This document shows positions 6,315 through 12,528 of a DNA stretch of 12,528 bases, in pieces. Numbering within the stretch: the stretch's first letter is position 1; every line of letters begins with the position of its first letter. Source of the stretch: Caldilineaceae bacterium (lineage in GTDB: Bacteria; Chloroflexota; Anaerolineae; Caldilineales; Caldilineaceae); NCBI GenBank assembly GCA_014879855.1, contig JACSRH010000054.1, positions 1-12,528 on the forward strand, read 5' to 3'. Position numbers and translations under genes: made by a program. The notes below the pieces were generated by a model. It did no database searches. It was not told the origin of the DNA and worked only from the letters and a program-made list of their open reading frames with translations.

Positions 6315-6587
6315 CGACGCGACAGTGTGAGGCTGCGACGGGATAGTGTGAGCACACGACGCGACAGTGTGAGGCTGCGACGGGATAGTGTGAGCACACG
6401 ACGCGACAGTGCGAGACCGTGACCTTACAGCGCAAAGCTGTGACACGACAGGGTGAGGCCGCGACGCGATAGTGTGAAACCGCAACACGACAGTGTGATG
6501 CCGTGATGCGATAGTGCGAGGCCGCGACGCGACTGTGTGGGCGCGCACTATAACAGTGCGCGGCCGCGATACAACTGTGCGGGCGAG
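6315..6587 (+). repeat. Tandem array of thirteen 21-bp units
   Basis: Thirteen contiguous 21-base units run without spacers from 6315 to 6587. The approximate consensus is CGACGCGACAG followed by TGTGAGGCCG. Unit positions 8 (A), 11 (G) and 13 (G) are the same in all thirteen. Units 1-2 and 3-4 are an exact 42-base duplication (6315-6356 equals 6357-6398). Later units diverge but keep perfect 21-base phase. Two degenerate units may extend the array left to 6273. Near the right end CGCGCACT (6542-6549) and AGTGCGCG (6555-6562) form an 8-bp hairpin. 21 bp is two helical turns, so every unit presents the same face of DNA. All three minus frames are open through the array only because the unit lacks stops there. 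It ends about 135 bases before the BREX promoter. Confidence 0.93.
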
Positions 6588-6722
6588 GCAAGGGGTATCT
6601 TGCGCTACGTTTGGTCAGGCAGTGCGCCGGGTAAAGCGTGACGATGGGCAGAGAGCGGGCAGACGGATGGGTGAGAGCGGAGGCCGAAGGTGGCTTACTG
6701 TCTTAACCGAGTCACAAGCTTT
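6588..6722. other. Spacer between repeat array and BREX promoter
   Basis: This GC-rich 135-base stretch shows no open frame with family resemblance, no terminator and no clear operator. Confidence 0.5.
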
Positions 6723-6757
6723 TTGAAAGCATTTGGAGCTGTGTTCTATGCTATACT
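6723..6757 (+). promoter_or_regulatory. Probable promoter of the BREX operon
   Basis: TGCTATACT at 6749-6757 is an extended -10 (TGn plus TATACT). A TTGAAA at 6723-6728 is too far from it, but would pair at 18 bases with the overlapping TATGCT (6747-6752). The local drop in GC content fits a promoter. Transcription from here would give a leader of roughly 165 bases before the favoured brxE start. Confidence 0.55.
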
Positions 6758-6928
6758 AAGCTGTCGTCTTGGCGATTAACAATTTTGTCAGGTGGCTCGC
6801 GCAGGCAGACGCGGCAATGGCTGGGCTGTAGCCGAATAAGTGTGCTGGCTGATCTATTTCTGATAGCAGTAATTTCCTTACATCTTCAACCTACGCAAGG
6901 CAACCAACTGAATCTGGGGAATAGAAAT

Positions 6929-7453
6929 GTGATTTTGATCGACTTTCTTTTGGGCTTGCGTCTGGCTGTGGGTTTTCTTGGAGAAGCGCGCCAAGCTGGC
7001 TGGTGGCACTCTACATTTTTGTCGCCAGCAGGTCGTAGTTTCCTCTCCTACGCCTTTGTAAAGACGCTGCCGCTGGCGCAGTACAGCGGTGCGACGGCCG
7101 CGGCCGCGCGCGCCCACGACGAGCGCATTGGCGTGGGGCAGCACGTTTACCACCTCTTTCGCCTGCCGGAGGCGCTGGAACAGGCCGCCGTGCGGGCCAT
7201 GCACAATGCCGAACTGGTCGCACAGCTTATGCCTCTCATCGCAGATCGTGAAGCGGCAACGGGCTACCTGGCAACCGCGGCCAACGATGTGGCGGTGCAG
7301 CAGGATGCAGAAGGCATCGTTGGCCCGACCTGGGTGGCGGCGACGCAGGGGGTCTACGGCAGTGATGCGTGGGGGCGAGTGGCCGCGCTGTATCTATATG
7401 GGTTTCGCAGCGGGGAGCGCGTCTACCCCTACTTTTCGGACAGGTCGCCATGA
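6929..7453 (+). CDS. brxE: BREX protein BrxE
   Basis: This 174-residue protein is read from GTG 6929, which is preceded by GGGGA at 8 bases. The frame stays open to a TTG at 6785, but that start lacks a ribosome site and would add a hydrophobic, non-conserved stretch. Recognisable family blocks are LRLAVGFLGE (10-19), GWWHSTFLSPAG (24-35), AHDERIG (62-68), HVYHLFRLP (72-80) and YPYF near the end. BrxE is a small protein of unknown biochemical role that opens the operon in type 6 BREX systems, which block phage replication and mark host DNA by methylation. Its stop overlaps the brxA start (ATGA at 7450-7453), so translation is probably coupled. The assignment rests on sequence pattern plus the brxA-brxB-brxC context that follows. 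Confidence 0.78.
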   Translation: MILIDFLLGLRLAVGFLGEARQAGWWHSTFLSPAGRSFLSYAFVKTLPLAQYSGATAAAARAHDERIGVGQHVYHLFRLPEALEQAAVRAMHNAELVAQLMPLIADREAATGYLATAANDVAVQQDAEGIVGPTWVAATQGVYGSDAWGRVAALYLYGFRSGERVYPYFSDRSP

Positions 7454-8238
7454 GTGGGCAGTATACGGTACAGTTGAGCCACGGTCTCGGCCTGATCGAC
7501 GCAACCAAGACGCTGCTCGATCTCTGGCAGCCGGGGATGAATGCTGCCGAGTTGCACCGGTCGGCGCTCCAGTCGGGCTACTTCGGCACCCTTTCGGCGC
7601 GGCGTCTGCATGACATGATCACCGTCGGCTTCGGCATGCGCTACCTGACCGATGAGGCGGCGCCGGCGCGGCTGCTCAAACCCATCCAGCATGTCGTGCC
7701 CAGGGCTGCCTTCGAGCAACTGCTTTTTCTCTACACCGCACGCGCGCATTCTGTGCTCGCCGACTTCGTGCGCGAGGTGTACTGGCCGGCGTATGCCGCG
7801 GGCAAGCCGGCGATTGGCAACGACGAATCGCTGCACTTTATTGAACAGGCCGTGCGCGACGGCAAGACGACGACGGTGTGGTCGCCCACCATGGTCAAGC
7901 GCATGGCGAGCAACTTGACCAGTTGCTGCGCCGACTTCGGACTGCTGGAGCGCGGCGCGCGGCGCGTGCGCAAGATTCTGCCCTTCCGCATTGAACCGCT
8001 TGCCGTCACGGTGCTGGCCTACGACCTGCACGACGCGGGGTTGGGCGACAATCAGCTCCTGGTACATCCGGATTGGGGCCTGTTCGGCCTGGAACGCGAC
8101 GATGTGCTGGCCGAAGTGCGGCGCACCTCGCTCAACCGCGCCCTGATTGTGCAGGCGGCGGCCGGCATCACCCGCATCAGTTGGACGTTCAAGTCAATGG
8201 AGGAACTGGCCGATGGCATCACTCAAGGCCAACTTTGA
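7450..8238 (+). CDS. brxA: BREX protein BrxA (DUF1819 family)
   Basis: This 262-residue protein is read from the ATG at 7450, which overlaps the brxE stop. The frame is open further left to 7369, but the overlap and family length favour 7450. Features matching the DUF1819/BrxA family are the N-terminal helix ending in GYFGTLSARRLHDMI (43-57), FLYTARAHSVLADFVREVYW (93-112), the VWSPTMVKRMASNL stretch (143-156) followed by DFGLLERGARRVRKI (162-176), which looks like a winged helix, and the closing RISWTFKSMEELADGI (242-257). BrxA proteins are small helical, DNA-binding BREX components, and no catalytic residues are known. The last 26 bases overlap brxB in another frame, which points to strict co-expression. 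No truncation or frameshift is seen. Confidence 0.85.
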   Translation: MSGQYTVQLSHGLGLIDATKTLLDLWQPGMNAAELHRSALQSGYFGTLSARRLHDMITVGFGMRYLTDEAAPARLLKPIQHVVPRAAFEQLLFLYTARAHSVLADFVREVYWPAYAAGKPAIGNDESLHFIEQAVRDGKTTTVWSPTMVKRMASNLTSCCADFGLLERGARRVRKILPFRIEPLAVTVLAYDLHDAGLGDNQLLVHPDWGLFGLERDDVLAEVRRTSLNRALIVQAAAGITRISWTFKSMEELADGITQGQL

Positions 8239-8788
8239 GGAGCTGCTCACGCGGATTCGCTATGGTCGCGAGCTGCAGGACGCCAGCTTTGAGCCGGTCT
8301 ACTACCTGATCTTCTCGCCGCAGGAGATCCTTGAGGTCAAGCGCGAGATGCCGGCTTGGATGGCGCGGCTCCAGAACGATGGCTTTGACGTCCATCGCTT
8401 TTCCATGACCGAACAGATTGCGGACATCCTGCAGGCGCCGTCGAAGCTGCGCACGCTGTGGCTGGCGGCCGACCGCCGGGCGCCGCTGGCGTGGGAGAAG
8501 ACCAACCAGGCCATGGCGAATGTGTTGATGTCGGGCGTGTTATTGGAGCGACTAAAGGCCAGCCTCGAAGCGCTGCGCGAGCGGCGCAACGCGATCCTGC
8601 TGGTCACCGACCTGGAAGCGCTGCACCCCTATCTGCGCATTGGATCACTGGAAAGCCTGCTCGCCGGCAGCTTTTGCGCGACCACCATCATTTTCTATCC
8701 CGGCAAGCGCACCGGCAAGACGCGGCTGAAGTTTCTCGGTTTCTATCCCGAGGATGGCAACTATCGCTCTGTACATGTGGGGGGATGA
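8213..8788 (+). CDS. brxB: BREX protein BrxB (DUF1788 family)
   Basis: This 191-residue protein starts at the ATG at 8213, which has a strong GGAGGA 8 bases upstream inside the end of brxA. A longer in-frame start at 8147 is unlikely. The DUF1788 pattern is visible: FEPVYYLIFSPQEILEVKRE (26-45), FDVHRFSMTEQIADIL (58-73), AILLVTDLEALHPYLRIGSL (127-146), TTIIFYPGKRTGKTRLKFLG (157-176) and the ending DGNYRSVHVGG (181-191). BrxB is a core BREX component of unknown activity, usually encoded beside BrxA and BrxC and thought to work in the same complex. It lacks nucleotide-binding motifs. Confidence 0.88.
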   Translation: MASLKANFEELLTRIRYGRELQDASFEPVYYLIFSPQEILEVKREMPAWMARLQNDGFDVHRFSMTEQIADILQAPSKLRTLWLAADRRAPLAWEKTNQAMANVLMSGVLLERLKASLEALRERRNAILLVTDLEALHPYLRIGSLESLLAGSFCATTIIFYPGKRTGKTRLKFLGFYPEDGNYRSVHVGG

Positions 8789-8855
8789 GTTGGGAGGAGC
8801 GAGGGGCGAGAAGTGGAGGCCCTCGGTTGGATAACCTGTACCCGAAGGGAAAGAA
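8789..8855. other. GA-rich spacer between brxB and brxC
   Basis: These 67 bases interrupt an otherwise overlapping operon. They contain a purine-rich string of GGAGGAGCGAGGGGCGAGAA type that looks like low-complexity genomic repeat, then the brxC ribosome site AAGGGA. No terminator stem with a T-run and no clear promoter is visible. Confidence 0.5.
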
Positions 8856-11800
8856 ATGGCCATGCTGATCAAGACACTCTTTGACCCGTCCAAGGATATC
8901 TACCGGACGATTGAGAAGGTCATCACCTACAATGCGGCGCAGGAGGCGCGGCTGCGCGCCGAAATTGGCGAGTACATTGTAACGGACAGCATCGACGACC
9001 AGCTTGAGCGCCTGCTGACCAAGATGCAGGCTGCCATGGAAGATGGCGGGCACAACGAGGTCGGCGTGTGGGTCTCCGGCTTCTACGGCTCCGGCAAGAG
9101 TTCCTTCACCAAGTACCTGGCGTTGGGCTTCGACGATGCGGTGGTCGTGGACGGCGTGCGCTTTCTTGAACACCTGATTGACCGTCTGGGCAAGGCGCAG
9201 ACCAAGGCGCAGTTGCGCGCCATGGCGCGGCAGTTCCCCGCGGCCGTTATCCTGGTGGATCTGGCGAGCGATATGCTGGCGGGCGCGCAGATGGAGGATG
9301 TCTCCACCGTCCTCTACTACAAGGTGCTGCAGTGGGCGGGCTTCTCGCGCAACCTGAAGGTGGCTGCCCTGGAGCGCCGCCTGCAGAAAGACGGGCGCTA
9401 TAATGAGCTGACCGCGCGCATCGAGCGTGAACTGGGCATGAGCTGGCGCGAGGTGCAGAACGACCCGCTGGTCATCGACAGCCTGCTGCCCGAGATCGCC
9501 CACGATCTCTACCCTGAACTCTTCCGCACGCCGACGGCATTTACGACCGAGACGGCCGAGTTCGTGCGCTCGGTGACCGACCAGGTGAGCGAGATCCTCG
9601 ACATTGTGCGCCGAAAGTCCGGCCGCGCCTATGTGCTCTTCGTCGTGGACGAGGTGGGGCAGTATGTGGCGGACCGCAAGCACCTGATCCTCAACCTGCA
9701 AGGGCTGGCCGAAAACCTCAAGAATGTGGGCGACGGCAAGGCGTGGCTCATTGGTACGGCGCAGCAGACGCTGACCGAGGACGACCCGAAGGCCGCGCTC
9801 AACTCGCCCGAGCTGTACAAGCTGAAGGACCGCTTCCCGATCCAGATCGACCTGGAGTCGCGCGACATCAAGGAGATCTGCTACAAGCGCCTGCTGCGCA
9901 AGTCGACCGCGGGCGAGACGGTGCTGGGCGAGCTCTTCGACCGGCACGGGCCGGCGCTGCGCCACAACACCCGCCTCGAGGATGCGCGTGCCTACGACAC
10001 AGCCTTCGACAAGACGACCTTCACCAATCTCTATCCCTTCCTGCCCGCCCATTTTGACATCCTGCTGCACCTGCTGGGCGTGCTGGCCAAGTCTACCGGC
10101 GGCTTTGGCCTGCGCTCGGCCATCAAGGTAATCCAGGATATTCTGGTCGAGGGCGCCGACGGCGAGCCCGCGGCGGCCGACCGGCCCGTGGGCTGGCTGG
10201 CGACAACGGTGACGCTCTACGACGCGCTGGAGAAGGACATTCGCCGCGCCAATCCATCGGTCTACCAGTCAGTCGAGCGGGCGTTGAAGCGCTTCCCGGA
10301 TGAGCCCATGCACGCGGCCGTGGCCAAGACGGTGGCCGTGCTGCAAATCATGGGCAACCTGCCGGTTACGGCGCACAATGTGGCGAGTTTGCTGCAGCCG
10401 TCGGTGGATGCGCCGTCGCCGCGCGCCGCGGTGGACGCCGCCGTCGCCGCCCTGATTGCCGACCCGCTGGCGCCCTTTGGCGAAAAGGACAACGCGCTCT
10501 GTTTCTTCAGCGAGAAGGTCAACAACATCGACCAGGAGCGCGCCACCATTCCGCTGCGCGCGATGGAGACGAGCCGCATTCACAATGAGGCGCTGCGCGA
10601 TGCTTTTGCGCCGCTGCCCTCGACGCGTTTGCAGGGGTCGCTGCTGGTGACGACGGGGCTGGGCGTCAACAGCGGCATGAGTGTGGTGGGTCTGGCCGGC
10701 GAGCGCGAGACAATCCAGAGCGTGGTCGAGTTTGTCGGCCCCACCGAGTTTGCCCGCGCCCGCGAGCGTCTGCTGGACGACTCGCGCCAACGCACCGCGC
10801 AGCACACGATCTTCCTGCTGGGCCGCACAGATGGCGAGATCGAGGCGCTGGTGGGCGAGATCTACCGCAGCCGCGAGATTGCCCAGCGCTATCGCAACGA
10901 TCTGGACTCGGAAGTGAAGGAGTATCGCACCGGTCAACTGGACCGCGCCACGCGCCTGGCAGGCGAGTTGGAGCACAAGCTGCGCCGGTCGCTGAGCCAG
11001 GGGTCGCTCATCTTCCGCGGCGAGACGACCGCGGTGGACAGCCTGGGCTCGGACGTGGTGGATGCGCTCAAGAAGTACCTGGCCGGCGTGGCGGAGCAGG
11101 TCTTTGAACGCTACGGTGAGGCGCCCGTGCGCGTCGACACCGACGTCGCCGAGAAGCTGCTGCGCCTGGGCAGCCTGCGCGGCGTCACCGCGGCGCTGGA
11201 TCCGCTCGGGCTGGTGCGCACCAATGCCGGCGCGCCGTCAGTCGACGTGGACGCCAAAGCGTTGGTCAGCATCCGCGACTATCTAGCGCGCAACGGTGCG
11301 GTGGAGGGCAAGCGGCTGACCGACCATTTCAGCAGCGCGCCCTTTGGCTGGTCCCCAGACACCGTGCGCTACCTGGTGGCCTGCCTGCTGCTGGGCGGGC
11401 AGATCAAGTTGAAGATAGCCGGGCGGGAGATTACCGTCAGCGGGCAACAGGCGGTCGAGGCGCTGCGCACGAACAATGCCTTCAAGACCGCCGGCGTCGC
11501 GCTGCGCGACGGTGACGCGCCATCCATGGAGGTGCTGGCGCGCGCGGCCGAGCGCATGACGGAACTGGTGGGCGAGACGGTGCTGCCCTTCCCGGAGGAT
11601 GAGATCAGCAAGGCGGCCATCAAACATTTCCCGCAGTTTCAGTTCCGCTTTGGGCCGCTGGCCGAGCGCCTGTCTGCGCTGGGTGTCGGCAGTGCGGAGC
11701 GGGTGCGCGAGGTCAACCAGCAGATCGCTGAACTTTTGCGGAGCGACGCGTCCGACGCGCCGAAGCAACTGGGGGCTGAGGAGTCGCCCCTCTACAACGG

Positions 11801-12476
11801 GCTGAAGTGGGCGCGTGAAGTCGATCTGGCGCGCAAGGCGGGGCTGGAGCGCACGATCCAGGAGTTGCAGCGCCACCGCAGCGCCATCGAGTCGCTGCGC
11901 AGCAACGGTGTGCCGGGCGAGCTGCGCACCGATCTTGCCAACGACCTGGCGCAGGTGGGGCAGCGGCTAGGGCAGGCGACCTTCTACCAGCATGCTGCGG
12001 ACTTTGCGACGGCGCTCACGGCCATCAAGGCGCGTGTGCGCGTCGCAGCCGAGGCTATGCAGTGCTCGCTGGCTGAGAGCGTGCGGGAGGCGCACCAAGA
12101 CCTGGCGCGGCTGTCTGACTGGCCGGAACTGACCCAGGAGGAGCAGATTCAGGCGCAGGCGCAGCTTGACAGCATCGCCACCGCAGCAACGCACGACCTT
12201 GCCGGGCTGGAGTTCTTGTTGACGCAGGAAGCTGAACTGTGGTCGCAGGTGAGTATTCTGAAAAAAGAGATTGCGCAGCGCGCCCATGACCGCCGCATCG
12301 CGCGCCAGCGGGCCGGTGACGACGAACGAATCATCAAGGATGGGCGCACCAAGGTTGTGCAGATTCCGGCGATTGTGACCAACGCGGCACAACTGGAAGC
12401 GGTGATTGCGCAATTGCAGAGGCTGCAGCAACAAATCGGGATGTACGAGACGATTGAAATTGTGATCGAACCGTAG
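8856..12476 (+). CDS. brxC: BREX P-loop ATPase BrxC
   Basis: This 1206-residue protein has the usual length for BrxC/PglY, the large AAA-like ATPase of BREX systems. The N-terminus (IKTLFDPSKDIYRTIEKVI, 5-23) is typical. The Walker A motif GFYGSGKSS spans 75-83 with K81. Walker B is VLFVVDEVGQY (260-270) with D265 and E266. A sensor-like LIGTAQQTL (298-306) and the arginine in KLKDRFPIQIDL (R326) follow. AKSTGGFGLRSAIKVIQDIL (411-430) closes the ATPase region. A predicted winged helix lies near 800-860, and helical, probably coiled-coil segments fill 940-1200. BrxC is needed for phage blockage and probably powers or positions the PglX methyltransferase complex. The ATG at 8856 has AAGGGA just upstream; an ATG at 8862 is an alternative. 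The gene is complete, with stop TAG at 12474-12476. Confidence 0.92.
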   Translation: MAMLIKTLFDPSKDIYRTIEKVITYNAAQEARLRAEIGEYIVTDSIDDQLERLLTKMQAAMEDGGHNEVGVWVSGFYGSGKSSFTKYLALGFDDAVVVDGVRFLEHLIDRLGKAQTKAQLRAMARQFPAAVILVDLASDMLAGAQMEDVSTVLYYKVLQWAGFSRNLKVAALERRLQKDGRYNELTARIERELGMSWREVQNDPLVIDSLLPEIAHDLYPELFRTPTAFTTETAEFVRSVTDQVSEILDIVRRKSGRAYVLFVVDEVGQYVADRKHLILNLQGLAENLKNVGDGKAWLIGTAQQTLTEDDPKAALNSPELYKLKDRFPIQIDLESRDIKEICYKRLLRKSTAGETVLGELFDRHGPALRHNTRLEDARAYDTAFDKTTFTNLYPFLPAHFDILLHLLGVLAKSTGGFGLRSAIKVIQDILVEGADGEPAAADRPVGWLATTVTLYDALEKDIRRANPSVYQSVERALKRFPDEPMHAAVAKTVAVLQIMGNLPVTAHNVASLLQPSVDAPSPRAAVDAAVAALIADPLAPFGEKDNALCFFSEKVNNIDQERATIPLRAMETSRIHNEALRDAFAPLPSTRLQGSLLVTTGLGVNSGMSVVGLAGERETIQSVVEFVGPTEFARARERLLDDSRQRTAQHTIFLLGRTDGEIEALVGEIYRSREIAQRYRNDLDSEVKEYRTGQLDRATRLAGELEHKLRRSLSQGSLIFRGETTAVDSLGSDVVDALKKYLAGVAEQVFERYGEAPVRVDTDVAEKLLRLGSLRGVTAALDPLGLVRTNAGAPSVDVDAKALVSIRDYLARNGAVEGKRLTDHFSSAPFGWSPDTVRYLVACLLLGGQIKLKIAGREITVSGQQAVEALRTNNAFKTAGVALRDGDAPSMEVLARAAERMTELVGETVLPFPEDEISKAAIKHFPQFQFRFGPLAERLSALGVGSAERVREVNQQIAELLRSDASDAPKQLGAEESPLYNGLKWAREVDLARKAGLERTIQELQRHRSAIESLRSNGVPGELRTDLANDLAQVGQRLGQATFYQHAADFATALTAIKARVRVAAEAMQCSLAESVREAHQDLARLSDWPELTQEEQIQAQAQLDSIATAATHDLAGLEFLLTQEAELWSQVSILKKEIAQRAHDRRIARQRAGDDERIIKDGRTKVVQIPAIVTNAAQLEAVIAQLQRLQQQIGMYETIEIVIEP

Positions 12477-12490
12477 GGGTTTGCATTGGT

Positions 12491-12528
12491 GGCGAATTGG
12501 GCGCTGCCGCGGCAGCGCCCAATTCGCC
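12491..12528. repeat. Perfect 38-bp palindrome at the window end
   Basis: The 19-base half GGCGAATTGGGCGCTGCCG is followed at once by its exact reverse complement, centred on CCGCGG. It starts 14 bases after the brxC stop and ends exactly at the last base. It would make a very stable stem in RNA, but no T-run can be seen, so a terminator role is unproven. It may be a repeat that broke an assembly, or it may continue beyond the edge. Confidence 0.9.

Noticed and set aside
5014..6330. Plus-strand frames opposite and upstream of kamA
   Set aside because: Val/Arg/His-rich composition opposite a conserved gene; the part beyond the gene consists of repeat DNA.
6315..6587. CRISPR array
   Set aside because: Units are contiguous at 21 bases with no spacers, and no cas genes are nearby.
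6109..6591. Minus-strand 160-codon frame encoding heptad-like SHCRVAA repeats
   Set aside because: The 21-base unit lacks stops in all three minus frames, so long frames arise automatically. The right part reads through dispersed repeat DNA, no ribosome site or family match is seen, and the composition is unnatural.
6785..6928. N-terminal membrane segment of BrxE
   Set aside because: It requires a TTG start without a ribosome site, and the family-like sequence begins only after the GTG at 6929.
8688..10070. 460-codon frame antisense to brxB/brxC
   Set aside because: It is a GC-driven shadow of the well-supported brxC frame, with His/Gln/Arg/Leu-rich composition and no known motif.
12491..12528. 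Rho-independent terminator after brxC
   Set aside because: The stem is strong, but the window ends before any T-run could be seen, and brxC should be followed by further operon genes.

Overview
The window is a 12.5 kb piece of a GC-rich bacterial chromosome. Codon use rich in GCG, CTG and CGC, low-complexity GAGATTG-type and GCAGAGGCGC-type dispersed repeats, and the gene mix would suit a Chloroflexota-like bacterium. That placement is an impression from the sequence, not a computed result. The window starts inside a gene and stops just after a complete large gene, at a perfect palindrome, so it may be a whole assembly contig.

Left part (1-3251): the end of a medium-chain quinone oxidoreductase/alcohol dehydrogenase (+); an intergenic stretch with dispersed repeats; a minus-strand pair made of an NAD(P)-binding NmrA-like reductase followed by a MarR-family repressor; a divergent promoter region that holds what looks like the decayed start of a short-chain dehydrogenase; then a plus-strand PLP enzyme of the cystathionine gamma-synthase/methionine gamma-lyase family. 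The reductases next to a MarR regulator suggest a redox or electrophile response group.

Middle part (3252-6000): a minus-strand pair, lysine 2,3-aminomutase (kamA, radical SAM/PLP) followed by an ATP-grasp ligase related to D-Ala-D-Ala ligase. A 20-bp perfect inverted repeat built of 7-base GAGATTG units lies between them. The aminomutase keeps the residues expected for lysine, while the ligase lacks part of the classical Ddl catalytic triad. Together they could make and then conjugate beta-lysine (inference).

Right part (6000-12528): about 0.9 kb with no convincing gene, holding another copy of the dispersed repeat and an array of thirteen 21-bp tandem units. It is followed by an extended -10 promoter and a tight operon brxE-brxA-brxB-brxC. 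This order is the opening half of a type 6 BREX phage-defence system. The methyltransferase (pglX), phosphatase-like (pglZ), brxD and helicase genes expected for that type would lie beyond the right edge, so the system is seen only in part.
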